The position numbers and the translations under genes are program-made. This document shows, piece after piece, positions 1 to 9,175 of a stretch of 64,000 nt of DNA. Origin of the DNA: Mycolicibacterium moriokaense (GTDB lineage: Bacteria; Actinomycetota; Actinomycetes; Mycobacteriales; Mycobacteriaceae); NCBI RefSeq assembly GCF_003347205.1, contig NZ_QQBJ01000011.1:1-64000 (forward strand), written 5' to 3'. The notes below the pieces were generated by a model. It was not told where the DNA came from. It was given only the letters and a program-made list of their open reading frames with translations, and did no database searches. Every line of letters begins with the position of its first letter. Position 1 is the stretch's first letter.

Positions 1-78
1 TAGGCAGTTCGCACTTCACTCGGAGGTCTTCGTCATGTCACCACACCACGCCGTACCTAACGTCCGTGGTCAGTACAT

Positions 79-1479
79 CTAGTTGTCGTTGTTGCTCTCG
101 GTCTTGTTCTTGGTCAGGCCGCCGGTGACCTTGCTGACCGCGTCGTTCACGCGGTCGGAGAACTTCTGGCCCGGCGTGGAAGCCGTCGACGTCGACCCGA
201 GGCTCGGCTTCTTCAACCCGGACAGCAGCGAATTCCCGCTGGTCAACGGGCTGCCGTTGGTCTGGGTGGTCTTGAGCGTCGAGTTGGTCGACGACGTGGA
301 GGCCACGGCGTTGGTCAGCGTCGAGATGCCCGGCAGCTTCGCCGCCTCCCCCAGCGGCTTGGTGATGAAGTTGGTCGGGTTGGCGATGTCGGCGGTCGCC
401 GTGTCCTGTCCGGCCTGCAGGCCTTCCTGCACATCGACCTGCAGGCCGCCCGCGCTGAGGGCTGACAGCGACGAGAAGGGCTTCATCGGGCGCGTCACCG
501 TCGGGTCCTCGGGTATGGCGGGATTGTCGGCCGTGCCCTTGCCGTCCGCATAGCCGGCGTCGACGAGGTCGGTCATGAGCGGATCCACCGCGTTCGCGAT
601 GATGTCGCCACCGGGCAGGAGACGCAGAGGCCTGGTGAGTGGCAGGTCGCCGGAGTCGACGGTGACGAAGACGGTCGAGTTCTGGTCTCCGGCCGGGTAG
701 GTCTCGACGACATTCCCGTCCTTGACCACGTAGTGCGTGCCTGGTTCCAGTATCTGGTCCTCGCCGTTCGCCTGATGGAGAGTGAGGACGCCAGTCGATT
801 CATCCTGCGTGATGTCAAGCGCCGAGGACTCCTGACCGTAGCCGTAGGCATAGGCCATCAGGCTGTTGCCGAGAGCAAACGGGTTCAGCGGGTCGACGGG
901 AGCGTCCCCGTTGATGTTGTACTCGTAGCCGACGTCCAACACGGTCACGCCGTCCGGAAGATCAGTGGGTGTGGGGTCTGCCGTCGTGCCCAACAACGGC
1001 GCGAACGGATAGTAGGTCGTCCAGAACCCGCCGCCCGCGCGGTTGGTGTTGTTGTCGAGGATGACGAGACCAACGTTGTCGAGGTCGCCGTTGGCTGCCG
1101 CGATTCCCAGCGCGGTGCCCGCCTGACCGGCACCCCAGCCTGAGGCCGTGACGCCCGTCTTCTCGGTGTCCGTCTGGTGCGAGGCGATCGCGTCCGCGAT
1201 GCCCTGTGGACCCTGGTAGAACGGCACGACCTGTTGGGTGCCGTACACGTCGGTCCAGTCGGTTCCGTAGTACGACGAGCCTGCGAAGAACTGCGACGTC
1301 GAGTTGGCGGCCGAGACCAGCGCCATCAGCTGCACGTTCGGTGCGACCGCCGCAGTCGTACCGGTCACCACCGCGGTCCCCAGCCCGGTGATGCTCAGCG
1401 CCGCGGCGGCTACCCCCGAGCCACCGCGCTTGGCGACCGTCGTGCGAACCTCTGAATGCTTGCGGTGCTTACCGGCCAT
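79..1479 (-). CDS. Exported PE-PPE-domain-like protein, catalytic serine apparently lost
   Basis: A 466-residue protein with a basic N-terminus, a hydrophobic stretch at about residues 21-47 that fits an export signal, then a region resembling the alpha/beta-hydrolase-like PE-PPE C-terminal domain. The resemblance rests on the NNTNRAGGGF segment (compare PNNPNGGF in PE-PPE proteins) and the later LDVGYEYNINGDAP stretch. No PE or PPE N-terminal module is present. Where the family has a G-x-S-x-G/S nucleophile elbow, this protein reads GWGAG (residues 114-118), so hydrolase activity is doubtful. The C-terminal third is Ser/Thr/Asn-rich and low in complexity. The ATG at 1479 has an AGGAGA ribosome site at about 1488-1493. 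The gene stands alone at the window edge. Cell-envelope or secreted location is inferred; function unknown. Confidence 0.75.
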   Translation of the reverse strand: MAGKHRKHSEVRTTVAKRGGSGVAAAALSITGLGTAVVTGTTAAVAPNVQLMALVSAANSTSQFFAGSSYYGTDWTDVYGTQQVVPFYQGPQGIADAIASHQTDTEKTGVTASGWGAGQAGTALGIAAANGDLDNVGLVILDNNTNRAGGGFWTTYYPFAPLLGTTADPTPTDLPDGVTVLDVGYEYNINGDAPVDPLNPFALGNSLMAYAYGYGQESSALDITQDESTGVLTLHQANGEDQILEPGTHYVVKDGNVVETYPAGDQNSTVFVTVDSGDLPLTRPLRLLPGGDIIANAVDPLMTDLVDAGYADGKGTADNPAIPEDPTVTRPMKPFSSLSALSAGGLQVDVQEGLQAGQDTATADIANPTNFITKPLGEAAKLPGISTLTNAVASTSSTNSTLKTTQTNGSPLTSGNSLLSGLKKPSLGSTSTASTPGQKFSDRVNDAVSKVTGGLTKNKTESNNDN

Positions 1480-1608
1480 TGGGAGCTTCTCCTACTCATG
1501 CCAACGCGGCGGACGCACTTTGTTGCCTGTCCCCCAGATCGAGCAAACGCTAACACGGCGAGGAGCAGCTAGCCACGATTTGTATGCAAACGCAACTAAG
1601 CGTGCTGG

Positions 1609-2640
1609 TTAGCCCCGCAGCGGCGCATACGCGAACTCGCGCAGACCGTCGCGCGGGTCGACGACCGCGCGGAAACTCAGCAACTCCGCCGCACCCGCGG
1701 GGCTGGCCACGATGTGGCGGACGTCGCCGCTGCGGTACTGCCCCGTCACCAACGGCGGCACATCCCCGCGCGCATCGCACAGTTCCCTGGCCACCTCCAG
1801 GATCGAGATCGGCCTCCCGGAGCAGACGTTGGCGGGCGTGAAGCCCCCGCGGTCGGACTCGATCGCCGCGACATTGGCCGCCGCGATGTCGTCCACGTGC
1901 ACGAAGTCGCGCATCTGGCCGCCGTCCTCGAAAACCCTTGGCACGTCGCCCGCTTCGAGTGCCGACCGGAAAATCGCAGCGACTCCCGAATACGGGGTGT
2001 CTCGCGGCATGTGGGGCCCGTAGACATTGTGGTAGCGCAACGCCACGACGGAGCCGCCGACCGCTTCAGTCCATGCCAGCGCGTAGTTCTCCTGCGCGAC
2101 CTTGCTGGCCGCATAGAGGCTGCGCGGCCGCAGCGGTGCGTCCTCGTCCACCAACTGCCAGGCCAACTGCTCGCCGCCGATCGGGCAGCGGTGCTCGAAC
2201 ACGCCCGCGTCCAGGTCGGTGCGCGTGCGGGGCAGCGGGTCGACCACCCCGTGTTCGGCGCAGCTGTACCGGCCCTGGCCGTAGACCACCATCGACGACG
2301 CGAGCACCAAACGCTGACAGCCCGCCGCGAACATTTCCGCGAGCAGCACGCACGTGCCGTAGTCGTTGTGGCTGCCATACGACGGGGCGTCGGCCGCGTC
2401 CACCCCCGCGCCGACCACCGCCGCCTGGTGACACACCACGTCCACCCCGTCGAGCAGGGGAGCGATGGCTCCCGCGTCCCGGACGTCGACGCGCCGCACC
2501 CCCTCGGGCGGCTCGGCGCCGTCGCCGTGGGCGGCGGGCAACATCGCGTCGACGCCGACGACCTCGTGGCCCGCGTCGGCCAGCGCGGCAGCCACCCGTG
2601 ATCCGATGAACCCGGCGGCGCCGGTCAGAAGCACCCTCAC
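1609..2640 (-). CDS. NAD-dependent epimerase/dehydratase (GalE3-like)
   Basis: Extended short-chain dehydrogenase of 343 residues. It starts VRVLLTGAAGFIGSR, an N-terminal Rossmann TGxxGFIG motif, and carries the catalytic Y-x3-K in the SLYAASK segment; NVYGPHMP and the DFVHVDDIA stretch are typical of nucleotide-sugar epimerases. It probably interconverts or dehydrates an NDP-sugar for the cell envelope in the cytosol. I chose the GTG at 2640 because its reading frame begins the Rossmann strand directly and overlaps the upstream stop in a GTGA junction, implying translational coupling with the MTA phosphorylase gene. The order phosphorylase-epimerase matches the known M. tuberculosis pair Rv0535-Rv0536. 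Exact substrate cannot be read from the sequence. Confidence 0.88.
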   Translation of the reverse strand: MRVLLTGAAGFIGSRVAAALADAGHEVVGVDAMLPAAHGDGAEPPEGVRRVDVRDAGAIAPLLDGVDVVCHQAAVVGAGVDAADAPSYGSHNDYGTCVLLAEMFAAGCQRLVLASSMVVYGQGRYSCAEHGVVDPLPRTRTDLDAGVFEHRCPIGGEQLAWQLVDEDAPLRPRSLYAASKVAQENYALAWTEAVGGSVVALRYHNVYGPHMPRDTPYSGVAAIFRSALEAGDVPRVFEDGGQMRDFVHVDDIAAANVAAIESDRGGFTPANVCSGRPISILEVARELCDARGDVPPLVTGQYRSGDVRHIVASPAGAAELLSFRAVVDPRDGLREFAYAPLRG

Positions 2641-3431
2641 GGCAGTTCGAACGGCAGGTCGACACCCTCGTGCGGCTGGCAGTCGGTGCAGGTGGATTCC
2701 TGGGACACGTTCTCGATGGCCTCGTGCACCAGCTTCTTGAACGGCACCAGGTTGCGCTCGAACTCGGCGAACACGTCCACGGCGCGCACTCCCGCGCCCA
2801 CCGCCACCCCGGCATCGACGTCGGTCACCAAAGCGATTGCTGCATAACACATTTCGAGCTCACGCGCGAGCACCGACTCGGGATAGCCGGTCATGTTCAC
2901 AAGCGTGAAGCCCTGGCGCGCGAACCACTGGCTCTCTGCGCGCGTCGAGAACCGCGGCCCCTGGACCACCACCATCGTGCCGCCGTCGATGACGTCGGGC
3001 AGCCCGGTGACCGACGCGCGAAGCGACGGGCAGTACGGGTCGGCGAAGCCGACGTGGATGCCGCCCGAGTCGAAGTACGTGTCCGCGCGGCTGCGGGTCC
3101 GGTCGACGAGTTGGTCGGGCACCACCATGCTGCCCGGTCCGAGGTCGGGGGTCAGGCTGCCGACGGCGCACGGGCCGAAGATCCGCCGCACACCGAGCGC
3201 ACGCAACGCCCACATGTTGGCGCGGTACGGAACCGTGTGCGGCGAGAACTCGTGTTTGACGCCGTGGCGGGGCAGGAACGCCACCTCGTGCTCGCCGACG
3301 GTGCCCACCGTGATCGGTGCGCTGGGCGGGCCGTACGGCGTGTCGAGGCTGACGCTGCGCGCGTCCGAGCCGAAGAACGAGTAGAAACCGCTGCCTCCGA
3401 TGACTCCAAGCATCCGCCCATTGTTATCCAT
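2637..3431 (-). CDS. mtnP: S-methyl-5'-thioadenosine phosphorylase
   Basis: A 264-residue nucleoside phosphorylase of the PNP/MTAP family. It cleaves methylthioadenosine with phosphate to adenine and methylthioribose-1-phosphate in polyamine/methionine salvage. Visible motifs are the N-terminal GVIGGSGFY, the phosphate-binding PRHG, the GPRFSTRAES loop and NMTGYPE, which matches MTA phosphorylases better than guanosine/inosine phosphorylases. The ATG at 3431 (MDNNGRMLGVIGG) gives the same length as the remembered M. tuberculosis protein; an internal ATG at 3413 is possible. The 3' end overlaps the epimerase start by four bases. A divergent gene starts at 3525, leaving a 93-bp shared promoter region. 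Confidence 0.92.
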   Translation of the reverse strand: MDNNGRMLGVIGGSGFYSFFGSDARSVSLDTPYGPPSAPITVGTVGEHEVAFLPRHGVKHEFSPHTVPYRANMWALRALGVRRIFGPCAVGSLTPDLGPGSMVVPDQLVDRTRSRADTYFDSGGIHVGFADPYCPSLRASVTGLPDVIDGGTMVVVQGPRFSTRAESQWFARQGFTLVNMTGYPESVLARELEMCYAAIALVTDVDAGVAVGAGVRAVDVFAEFERNLVPFKKLVHEAIENVSQESTCTDCQPHEGVDLPFELP

Positions 3432-3524
3432 TGACCGGACGGCCCAATCATGACGCTGTTGTGACGTCAGCGGCCGCGCACTGTTACGGGGCCGAGCAAC
3501 GCGGGCACCCTGGCTGACGATTAC

Positions 3525-6275
3525 ATGACTGCCGACACCCCGCACCTGCGCACTTGGACGGCCGTCCTGATCGGCCTGTGCGGCACGCTGGTTGCGCTGG
3601 CCCTTCCGTTCGCCCCCGTCGTCGCCGAATCCTCGACCATCACCTGGCCGGCGCCCGGCCAGCCGGTCTCGTCGAGCACTGCGACGGTGGCGCCCTACCG
3701 GCCCGCCGCGCTGACCGCGTCGATCCCGTGCACTGCACTGCGAGCCGACCGCAACTCGCAGCCGGTCACGGTGCTGGCCACGAGCAGCGCGGGCGACGGC
3801 CTCGTGGTGCTCGCCCGGCCTGGCGGGGCTGAACTGCAGCTGCGCGACCGTCGGTTGAACCTCGCCGTGCCGGACGGCCCCACGGCGTGCCGCGTGGGCG
3901 TCGACGCAAACTCGGCCGGGGTGAGCGTCGTCGGCGCCGACGGACGAGTCGCCTACCTGGCTGACGAACCGGTACCCGAATTGTTTGGATTGCGAACCGA
4001 TTTGGACCCCGCACAGGCGCGCGGCATGACGGTGACCGCCCACGTCAGCAGCCCGTTCGCCACGTCGCCGGCACCGCTGAAGGTCGCGTTGATCGCAGCA
4101 CAGCTGGTGGCGGTGGGGCTTGCGCTGGCGCTGCTGACTCGTGGGAAACCGCGGCTGCCCCGGCTGCCGCGGCTGCGGTGGTCACGGCTGTGGTGGGTGG
4201 ACGCCGGGGTGCTGGCAGCCCTGTGCGGATGGGCTGTCGTAGGGCCGTTGTCGGTGGACGACGGCTGGGCCACGATGATCGCCCGCAACGTCGCGTCGGC
4301 GGGCAACCCCGGGAACTACTACCGCTGGTGGGACGCGGCGGAGACGCCGTTCGCGTTCAGCCAGCAGCTGCTGGCCCCGTTGACCGAGGTGAGCATCGCG
4401 CCCCTGTGGCTGCGGCTGCCGAGCACCGTGCTCGCGGCGGCCACGTGGTTCGTTCTGTCCCGCGGCGTGCTGGGCTATGTGGTGCCCGGTTCGGCGACCG
4501 TCAGAATACGAGCCCTGGCCGCGGGCTTCATGCTGGTGGCATGGCTGCCGTTCAATCTCGGGACTCGGCCGGAAGCCTATGTGGCGATGTGGGTTACGGT
4601 GGCGTTGGCACTGGCCCTGCGAACCAGAACTCCCGCCGGGCTTGGGTGGCTGGCGCTGGTCGTGGGACTGACCATTCCGATCAGCCCGAACGGCTTGCTG
4701 GTGGTGGCGCCCATCGTGGTGTTCGCGCCGCGGCTGGCCGCCGTCCTTCGCGGAGGCGGGCGGACCCGACTTGCGGCCGACATATTGCTGCTGTGTTGCG
4801 TTGTGGCCGTGGGGATCACCATCGTGTTCGCCGACCAGACATGGGACGGCCTGGTAACGGCGACGGACTGGCACACTTTCTTCGGGCCGTCGATCCCGTG
4901 GTATCACGAGCCCGACCGGTACGCCTACCTGCTGGAGCAGACCCAGCAGGGCGGCGCGGCCAAGCGGGTGCCTGTCTTGTTGTCGCTGGCGCTGCTGCCC
5001 CTGGTCGCGATGCTGACCCTGCGACGGCGACACCTCGATCTGCTCGACCGACGGGTGATCCGGCTCGCGGCGGTCGTGCTGGTCTCGTTGCTGGCATTCG
5101 CACTGACGCCCTCGAAGTGGTCCTACCATTTCGGCGCTGCTGCAGGGGTATTCGCGGCGTTCATGGCCGCGGGCGTGGTCCTGATGGTCCGCCGCGCGAA
5201 GGGTCCCGACACGAGGACGGTCGTGGTCGGTGCCGTCGGGTCGGTGTTGCTGGCCTTTACTGCCGCGCTGGCGTTCGACGGGCCGAACAACTGGTGGCTG
5301 GCCACCCTGTACGACGTCCCGCGGGTGGCGGTGCCGTTGAAGCCGTTGAACAATCCGCTGTTCTGGCTCGGTCTGCTTGCGGTCGGCATCGGCATCTTCG
5401 CGCTGCTCCGCCGACGGCGCCGCGATCGGCCTATCGCGCGGACGGTGGCGGCGGGCCCCGCGTTGGTGGCCGTGACCGCCTGCGCGGTAGCGCTCGCGGT
5501 CCTCGCGGGATCGTTTGTGCTGGCGCCGTTTCGACGACAGGAGGGTTCGATCGCGCTCGCGAACCTGGAGCGGGTGACGGGCGACAAGGTGTGTGGCCTG
5601 GCCGACGACGTCGAGGTGCTGCTCGACGGCGATCCGCTGAAGTCCGCGGGGGGTCAGTGGTTCGCGCTACCGTCGATCGCACCGAACAGCTCAGTGGCGG
5701 TGTCTGTTTCGGACGGCACGCCGGTCGGCGGCGACGTGGTGTTCGACTTCGGGCGCGCCGACGGCACGGACCTGACGGTGCAGCCGACGTGGCGTGGCGT
5801 CGGCGCGGCGGATGTTCCCGTGGGCGCGGACCGGGTCAGGATCCGCGGAGTCGGCGGCGCCGAAGCGCCGGGGTCCGGCGTCCCGCGGCTACGGCCGGTC
5901 GTCGGCCTGACGGAGTTCCTCGCCGGCCACGGCCCGGTGATGCTCACCTGGCCGATGGCTTTCGTGTTTCCCTGCGTGCACGACATCGCCCGGGTGTCGG
6001 GCGGCGTGGCGGACACGCCGCGCACCGTCGTCGAGGCGCCGGAACCGAGGGCGACCGAGGATCGTCGGCGAGATCTCGGCGGAACGTTCGCCGAACTCGA
6101 CGTCTACGGCGATCTGCGCGAGGTTCCGAGCAGGCTGAAGGGCCACCCGGAGATCGACTGGGGATCGGTGTGGGTGTCCGACGACCCCGCGGCCCACGAC
6201 GACTATCAGCGGACCGTCAGTCGCGCCGTAGTACCGGGAGCGGGCGCCACCCGCGGGCCGCGCCCGGAGCGCTGA
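3525..6275 (+). CDS. EmbA/B/C-like arabinosyltransferase homologue, shortened
   Basis: A 916-residue polytopic membrane protein. Residues ~11-33 form a first membrane segment, followed by an extracytoplasmic domain to ~185, many membrane helices (~186-670), and a C-terminal beta-rich domain. The order SVDDGW (243-248), NYYRWWDAAETPF and LRLPS, then WLPFNLGTRPEA and PISPNGLL, tracks the glycosyltransferase core of mycobacterial EmbA/EmbB/EmbC (GT53), where DD follows the first long loop. Those enzymes add arabinose from decaprenylphosphoryl-arabinose to arabinogalactan or lipoarabinomannan. This copy is roughly 170 residues shorter than EmbB/EmbC and lies outside an emb cluster, so its acceptor is unknown. 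It is divergent from mtnP and ends ten bases before a convergent small gene. Confidence 0.8.
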   Translation: MTADTPHLRTWTAVLIGLCGTLVALALPFAPVVAESSTITWPAPGQPVSSSTATVAPYRPAALTASIPCTALRADRNSQPVTVLATSSAGDGLVVLARPGGAELQLRDRRLNLAVPDGPTACRVGVDANSAGVSVVGADGRVAYLADEPVPELFGLRTDLDPAQARGMTVTAHVSSPFATSPAPLKVALIAAQLVAVGLALALLTRGKPRLPRLPRLRWSRLWWVDAGVLAALCGWAVVGPLSVDDGWATMIARNVASAGNPGNYYRWWDAAETPFAFSQQLLAPLTEVSIAPLWLRLPSTVLAAATWFVLSRGVLGYVVPGSATVRIRALAAGFMLVAWLPFNLGTRPEAYVAMWVTVALALALRTRTPAGLGWLALVVGLTIPISPNGLLVVAPIVVFAPRLAAVLRGGGRTRLAADILLLCCVVAVGITIVFADQTWDGLVTATDWHTFFGPSIPWYHEPDRYAYLLEQTQQGGAAKRVPVLLSLALLPLVAMLTLRRRHLDLLDRRVIRLAAVVLVSLLAFALTPSKWSYHFGAAAGVFAAFMAAGVVLMVRRAKGPDTRTVVVGAVGSVLLAFTAALAFDGPNNWWLATLYDVPRVAVPLKPLNNPLFWLGLLAVGIGIFALLRRRRRDRPIARTVAAGPALVAVTACAVALAVLAGSFVLAPFRRQEGSIALANLERVTGDKVCGLADDVEVLLDGDPLKSAGGQWFALPSIAPNSSVAVSVSDGTPVGGDVVFDFGRADGTDLTVQPTWRGVGAADVPVGADRVRIRGVGGAEAPGSGVPRLRPVVGLTEFLAGHGPVMLTWPMAFVFPCVHDIARVSGGVADTPRTVVEAPEPRATEDRRRDLGGTFAELDVYGDLREVPSRLKGHPEIDWGSVWVSDDPAAHDDYQRTVSRAVVPGAGATRGPRPER

Positions 6276-6284
6276 TCGAGCCGC

Positions 6285-6494
6285 TCACACCTCGTCGTCG
6301 GAGCGTTCCTGCGCACGTCGGACCCCGTCGCGGATCTCGAACACATCCGTGGCCAGGCCCCCGATCGCCCCGAAGACGTCCTTGACCGCGGTGGTGATGA
6401 TCGCGGTCACCTCGCCGACGGTCGTCGCGACGGATTGGGCGGTCTCCTGAAGGGCGTCCTTGCGGATCTCGGTGATGCTGAGTCGGTCTTCCAT
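6285..6494 (-). CDS. Small conserved helical protein, 69 residues
   Basis: A short protein, [16 protein letters not shown]..., with an amphipathic helix rich in Thr/Val/Ala (about residues 17-52) and a charged Arg/Glu/Asp tail. The ATG at 6494 is preferred because coding character only begins there; the longer upstream extension is Arg-rich noise. It is convergent with the Emb-like gene and divergent from menA, with about 90 bases between its start and the menA start. I do not recognise a family; the amphipathic helix could lie on a membrane or form a helical bundle. Function unknown. Confidence 0.55.
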   Translation of the reverse strand: MEDRLSITEIRKDALQETAQSVATTVGEVTAIITTAVKDVFGAIGGLATDVFEIRDGVRRAQERSDDEV

Positions 6495-6584
6495 GGCACC
6501 AGTGTTCGACCTGCGCCCCCGGCGCGACAATGTGTCCGTCGTCACTCCGCCCGCGTTCGGACCCGTCATGACACGATGTCGTGC

Positions 6585-7454
6585 GTGGCCAGTGTCGCGC
6601 AATGGGTCGAGGGTGCCCGCCCACGTACCTTGCCGAACGCCATCGCCCCGGTGATCGCGGGCACCGGCGCCGCGGCATGGCTGGGCGGCGCGGTGTGGTG
6701 GAAGGCCCTGCTGGCGCTGATCGTCGCGGTGGCGATGATTGTCGGGGTCAATTACGCCAACGACTACTCCGACGGCATCCGCGGCACCGACGATGTCCGC
6801 GCGGGGCCGCTGCGGTTGGTCGGATCCCGGTTGGCCACACCGCGTTCCGTGCTGACCGCCGCGTTCGTGAGTTTCGGGGTGGCCGCCGCGGCAGGGGTGA
6901 CGCTGGCCTGGCTGAGCCAGCCGTGGCTGATCGCCGTCGGCGGGGTGTGCATCGCGGGTGCGTGGCTTTACACCGGCGGCTCGAAGCCGTACGGGTATCT
7001 GGGGCTCGGCGAGATCGCGGTGTTCGTGTTCTTCGGCCTTGTCGCGGTGCTCGGCACGCAGTACACGCAGGCGGGCACGGTCGACTGGGTGGGGCTGGCG
7101 CTGGCGGTGGGCACCGGTGCGCTGTCGTCGGCGGTGCTGGTCGCCAACAACCTGCGCGACATCCCGACCGACAAGGAGGCGGAGAAGATCACCCTGGCGG
7201 TCCGACTCGGCGACGCCCGGACCCGGCTGCTGTATCAGGGCCTGCTCGCGGTCGCGCTGCTGATGACCCTGCTGCTGATGATCGCGACGCCGTGGTGTGC
7301 GGTGGGGCTGATCGCGGCCCCGCTGGCGTGGCGCGCCGCTCGCCCGGTGCGTACCGGCGGCACCGGACGAGAGCTGATCCCCGTGCTGCGCGACACCGGG
7401 CTGACGATGCTGGTGTGGGCGGTCGCGGTGGCGGTGGCGCTGGCGCTCAGCTGA
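6585..7454 (+). CDS. menA: 1,4-dihydroxy-2-naphthoate polyprenyltransferase
   Basis: An integral-membrane UbiA-family prenyltransferase, 289 residues from a GTG at 6585 ([17 protein letters not shown]; an ATG three codons upstream is the alternative). It transfers a polyprenyl chain to 1,4-dihydroxy-2-naphthoate in menaquinone synthesis. The Asp-rich motif [15 protein letters not shown] (first prenyl-diphosphate/Mg2+ site) and the second site [14 protein letters not shown] are both intact, with about eight hydrophobic helices. The sequence is close to remembered M. tuberculosis MenA. The last eight bases overlap the convergent DUF1214 gene. Confidence 0.95.
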   Translation: MASVAQWVEGARPRTLPNAIAPVIAGTGAAAWLGGAVWWKALLALIVAVAMIVGVNYANDYSDGIRGTDDVRAGPLRLVGSRLATPRSVLTAAFVSFGVAAAAGVTLAWLSQPWLIAVGGVCIAGAWLYTGGSKPYGYLGLGEIAVFVFFGLVAVLGTQYTQAGTVDWVGLALAVGTGALSSAVLVANNLRDIPTDKEAEKITLAVRLGDARTRLLYQGLLAVALLMTLLLMIATPWCAVGLIAAPLAWRAARPVRTGGTGRELIPVLRDTGLTMLVWAVAVAVALALS

Positions 7455-8553
7455 CGCTCGTCGGCGCGTCGGCCGCCTTGACCAATTGCACCTCCGGACG
7501 GGCGGGTACCTCGTCGGCGAGGAACCAGCGAAATGCCAGATTGCCCAACGGATAGTCCAGCGTGGTAATGGAATTGGGGTGCGCGGTCATCCCGCGGGAC
7601 AACACCACCGTCACCGAGCCGTCGGCGTTGGGCACCGCGCTGTGGCCGTTGATCGAGCTGCGGGCGTCGTCGACGCCCGGTGTGGCCATGAACTGGTTCC
7701 ACACCACGAGGTTCCAGAATCGGCACGGGGGCGGCCGGTGGGTGATGACGAGGGCCTCGTCGTCGGAGAGGACGAAGCTGCCGTAGGCATAGCACGCGTC
7801 GCGGGCCGACCAGCCGAAGTTCGCGTCCGGCACCTGGTAGGGGTCCGCGAATTCGTTTGCCGCCTGGGAAATCTCATGGCCGAGCGTGTGGGTGTCCTCC
7901 ACCCGGGCGCCGACGGCCAGCGGCAGGATCGCGAACATGGTCCGCATCCACGCGGCGCCGGCCCGCAACGCGGCGGCCGTCTCCGCGTCGCCGTGGCGGA
8001 ACGGATCCGGGTCGTCGAGCGCCTCGATCCGCCAGCTCACCGGCCGGCCGGAGCGCGGGTCGGCCTGGTAGTCGCGGGTCATCAGCACCGCCGCGTCGGG
8101 CGTCGGGCCGAGCTCGAAGGAGAAGTTGCCGTCGGCGTCGACGTCGAGTTCGTCGTCGCGGATGATCGCGACGATCCGGTCCGACCAGGCGCCCGGGGAC
8201 GGCTCGTTGTAGGCCGTCACCGAGAAGTAGACGCTGTCTCCCTTGTTGCCGCTGATCCGGTAGCGCCGCTTCGGGTCGACCGGGCACATGAAGTAGTAGG
8301 CGTCGGTGTTGTCGCCGCCCCAGCGGCGGTCCTGCCGCGACGGCGAGTTGACCTCGACCCATCGCGGCCGGCTCGGGTCGGGGAACAGGTACGTGTCGAA
8401 GGCGACGCCGAGGGTGGTCGCGAGCATTCGGTAGCCGTCGGCGATGTGCCGGTCGTCGGTGACGGCGCGGTCGCCGTCGAGGAACGAAGCGTCAAGGCTG
8501 CCAAGCGTTTCGAGCAGTTCGCGCCATGCGTTGGTGGATTCGTGGGTGCTCAT
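7447..8553 (-). CDS. DUF1214 domain protein
   Basis: A 368-residue soluble protein, start [25 protein letters not shown]. The long [32 protein letters not shown]-type region and the C-terminal [10 protein letters not shown] and [11 protein letters not shown] stretches fit DUF1214, a beta-rich domain often found with DUF1254 and common in mycobacteria; no catalytic chemistry is established for it. The ATG at 8553 overlaps the stop of the upstream TetR gene (ATGA), so the two are co-transcribed and translationally coupled. The simplest inference is that the TetR protein controls this gene. No signal peptide is visible. Confidence 0.82.
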   Translation of the reverse strand: MSTHESTNAWRELLETLGSLDASFLDGDRAVTDDRHIADGYRMLATTLGVAFDTYLFPDPSRPRWVEVNSPSRQDRRWGGDNTDAYYFMCPVDPKRRYRISGNKGDSVYFSVTAYNEPSPGAWSDRIVAIIRDDELDVDADGNFSFELGPTPDAAVLMTRDYQADPRSGRPVSWRIEALDDPDPFRHGDAETAAALRAGAAWMRTMFAILPLAVGARVEDTHTLGHEISQAANEFADPYQVPDANFGWSARDACYAYGSFVLSDDEALVITHRPPPCRFWNLVVWNQFMATPGVDDARSSINGHSAVPNADGSVTVVLSRGMTAHPNSITTLDYPLGNLAFRWFLADEVPARPEVQLVKAADAPTSVS

Positions 8554-9125
8554 GCGCTGATTCCCTTCGTGATCAGGGTGGCGGTGCGGTCCACCCAGGT
8601 GTCGTCGAGTTCCTGATTGCGCGTGATGATGGCCATCAACGCCATGCCCGCGATGGCCTCGACAAGGTCGGCGGCGGTCACGTCCGGCCTGACGTCGCCC
8701 CTGCGCCTGGCTACCTCGAGCAGCTCGGTCATGCCGCGGGCGGTGACGTCGCCGAACCGGTCCAGCAGCTTGGTGTGCAGTGTCGGGTCGGTGGCCATCT
8801 CGGCCAGCAGGCCCGGCATCGCGGCGCGGGCGGCAGGCGTGGTCAGCACGCCCGTCGAGCGGCGCACCATCTCGCGTACGTCCTCGGCGAGCGAGCCGGT
8901 ATCGGGCAACTCGGTGGCCTCCGAGATCGGAAAGACCGCCTCGTGCACCAGGTGCGCCTTGCTCGGCCAGCGCCGGTAGATCGCCGGCTTGCTGGTGCCG
9001 GCCCGCCTGGCGATCGCGTCGACCGACAATTCCGCATAACCCGAGCTGCCCAGCAGTTCGACCGTCGCGCGCAGGACGGAGTCGTCGATGCGCGGATCCC
9101 GGGGGCGGCCGAGGTCTGTTGTCAT
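8550..9125 (-). CDS. TetR-family transcriptional regulator
   Basis: A 191-residue repressor-type protein. Residues ~12-58 form the TetR helix-turn-helix (VELLGSSGYAELSVDAIARRAGTSKPAIYRRWPSK in outline), followed by an all-helical ligand-binding domain with no recognisable ligand signature. It is translated first and coupled by a 4-base overlap to the DUF1214 gene, so it is probably autoregulatory. A sulfotransferase gene starts divergently 51 bp away, so the same promoter region (9126-9175) may be controlled on both sides. Confidence 0.88.
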   Translation of the reverse strand: MTTDLGRPRDPRIDDSVLRATVELLGSSGYAELSVDAIARRAGTSKPAIYRRWPSKAHLVHEAVFPISEATELPDTGSLAEDVREMVRRSTGVLTTPAARAAMPGLLAEMATDPTLHTKLLDRFGDVTARGMTELLEVARRRGDVRPDVTAADLVEAIAGMALMAIITRNQELDDTWVDRTATLITKGISA

Positions 9126-9175
9126 TACGAAACTCAGAGTAACCTAAGTCGCCCCGGATGCGAGGAGGACCCACA

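Noticed and set aside
4178-6385. Long open frame overlapping the Emb-like gene in another frame
   Set aside because: High-GC codon bias leaves open frames opposite or beside real genes. The translation is Gly/Arg/Ala-rich with no recognisable domain, while the Emb-like frame has many conserved motifs.
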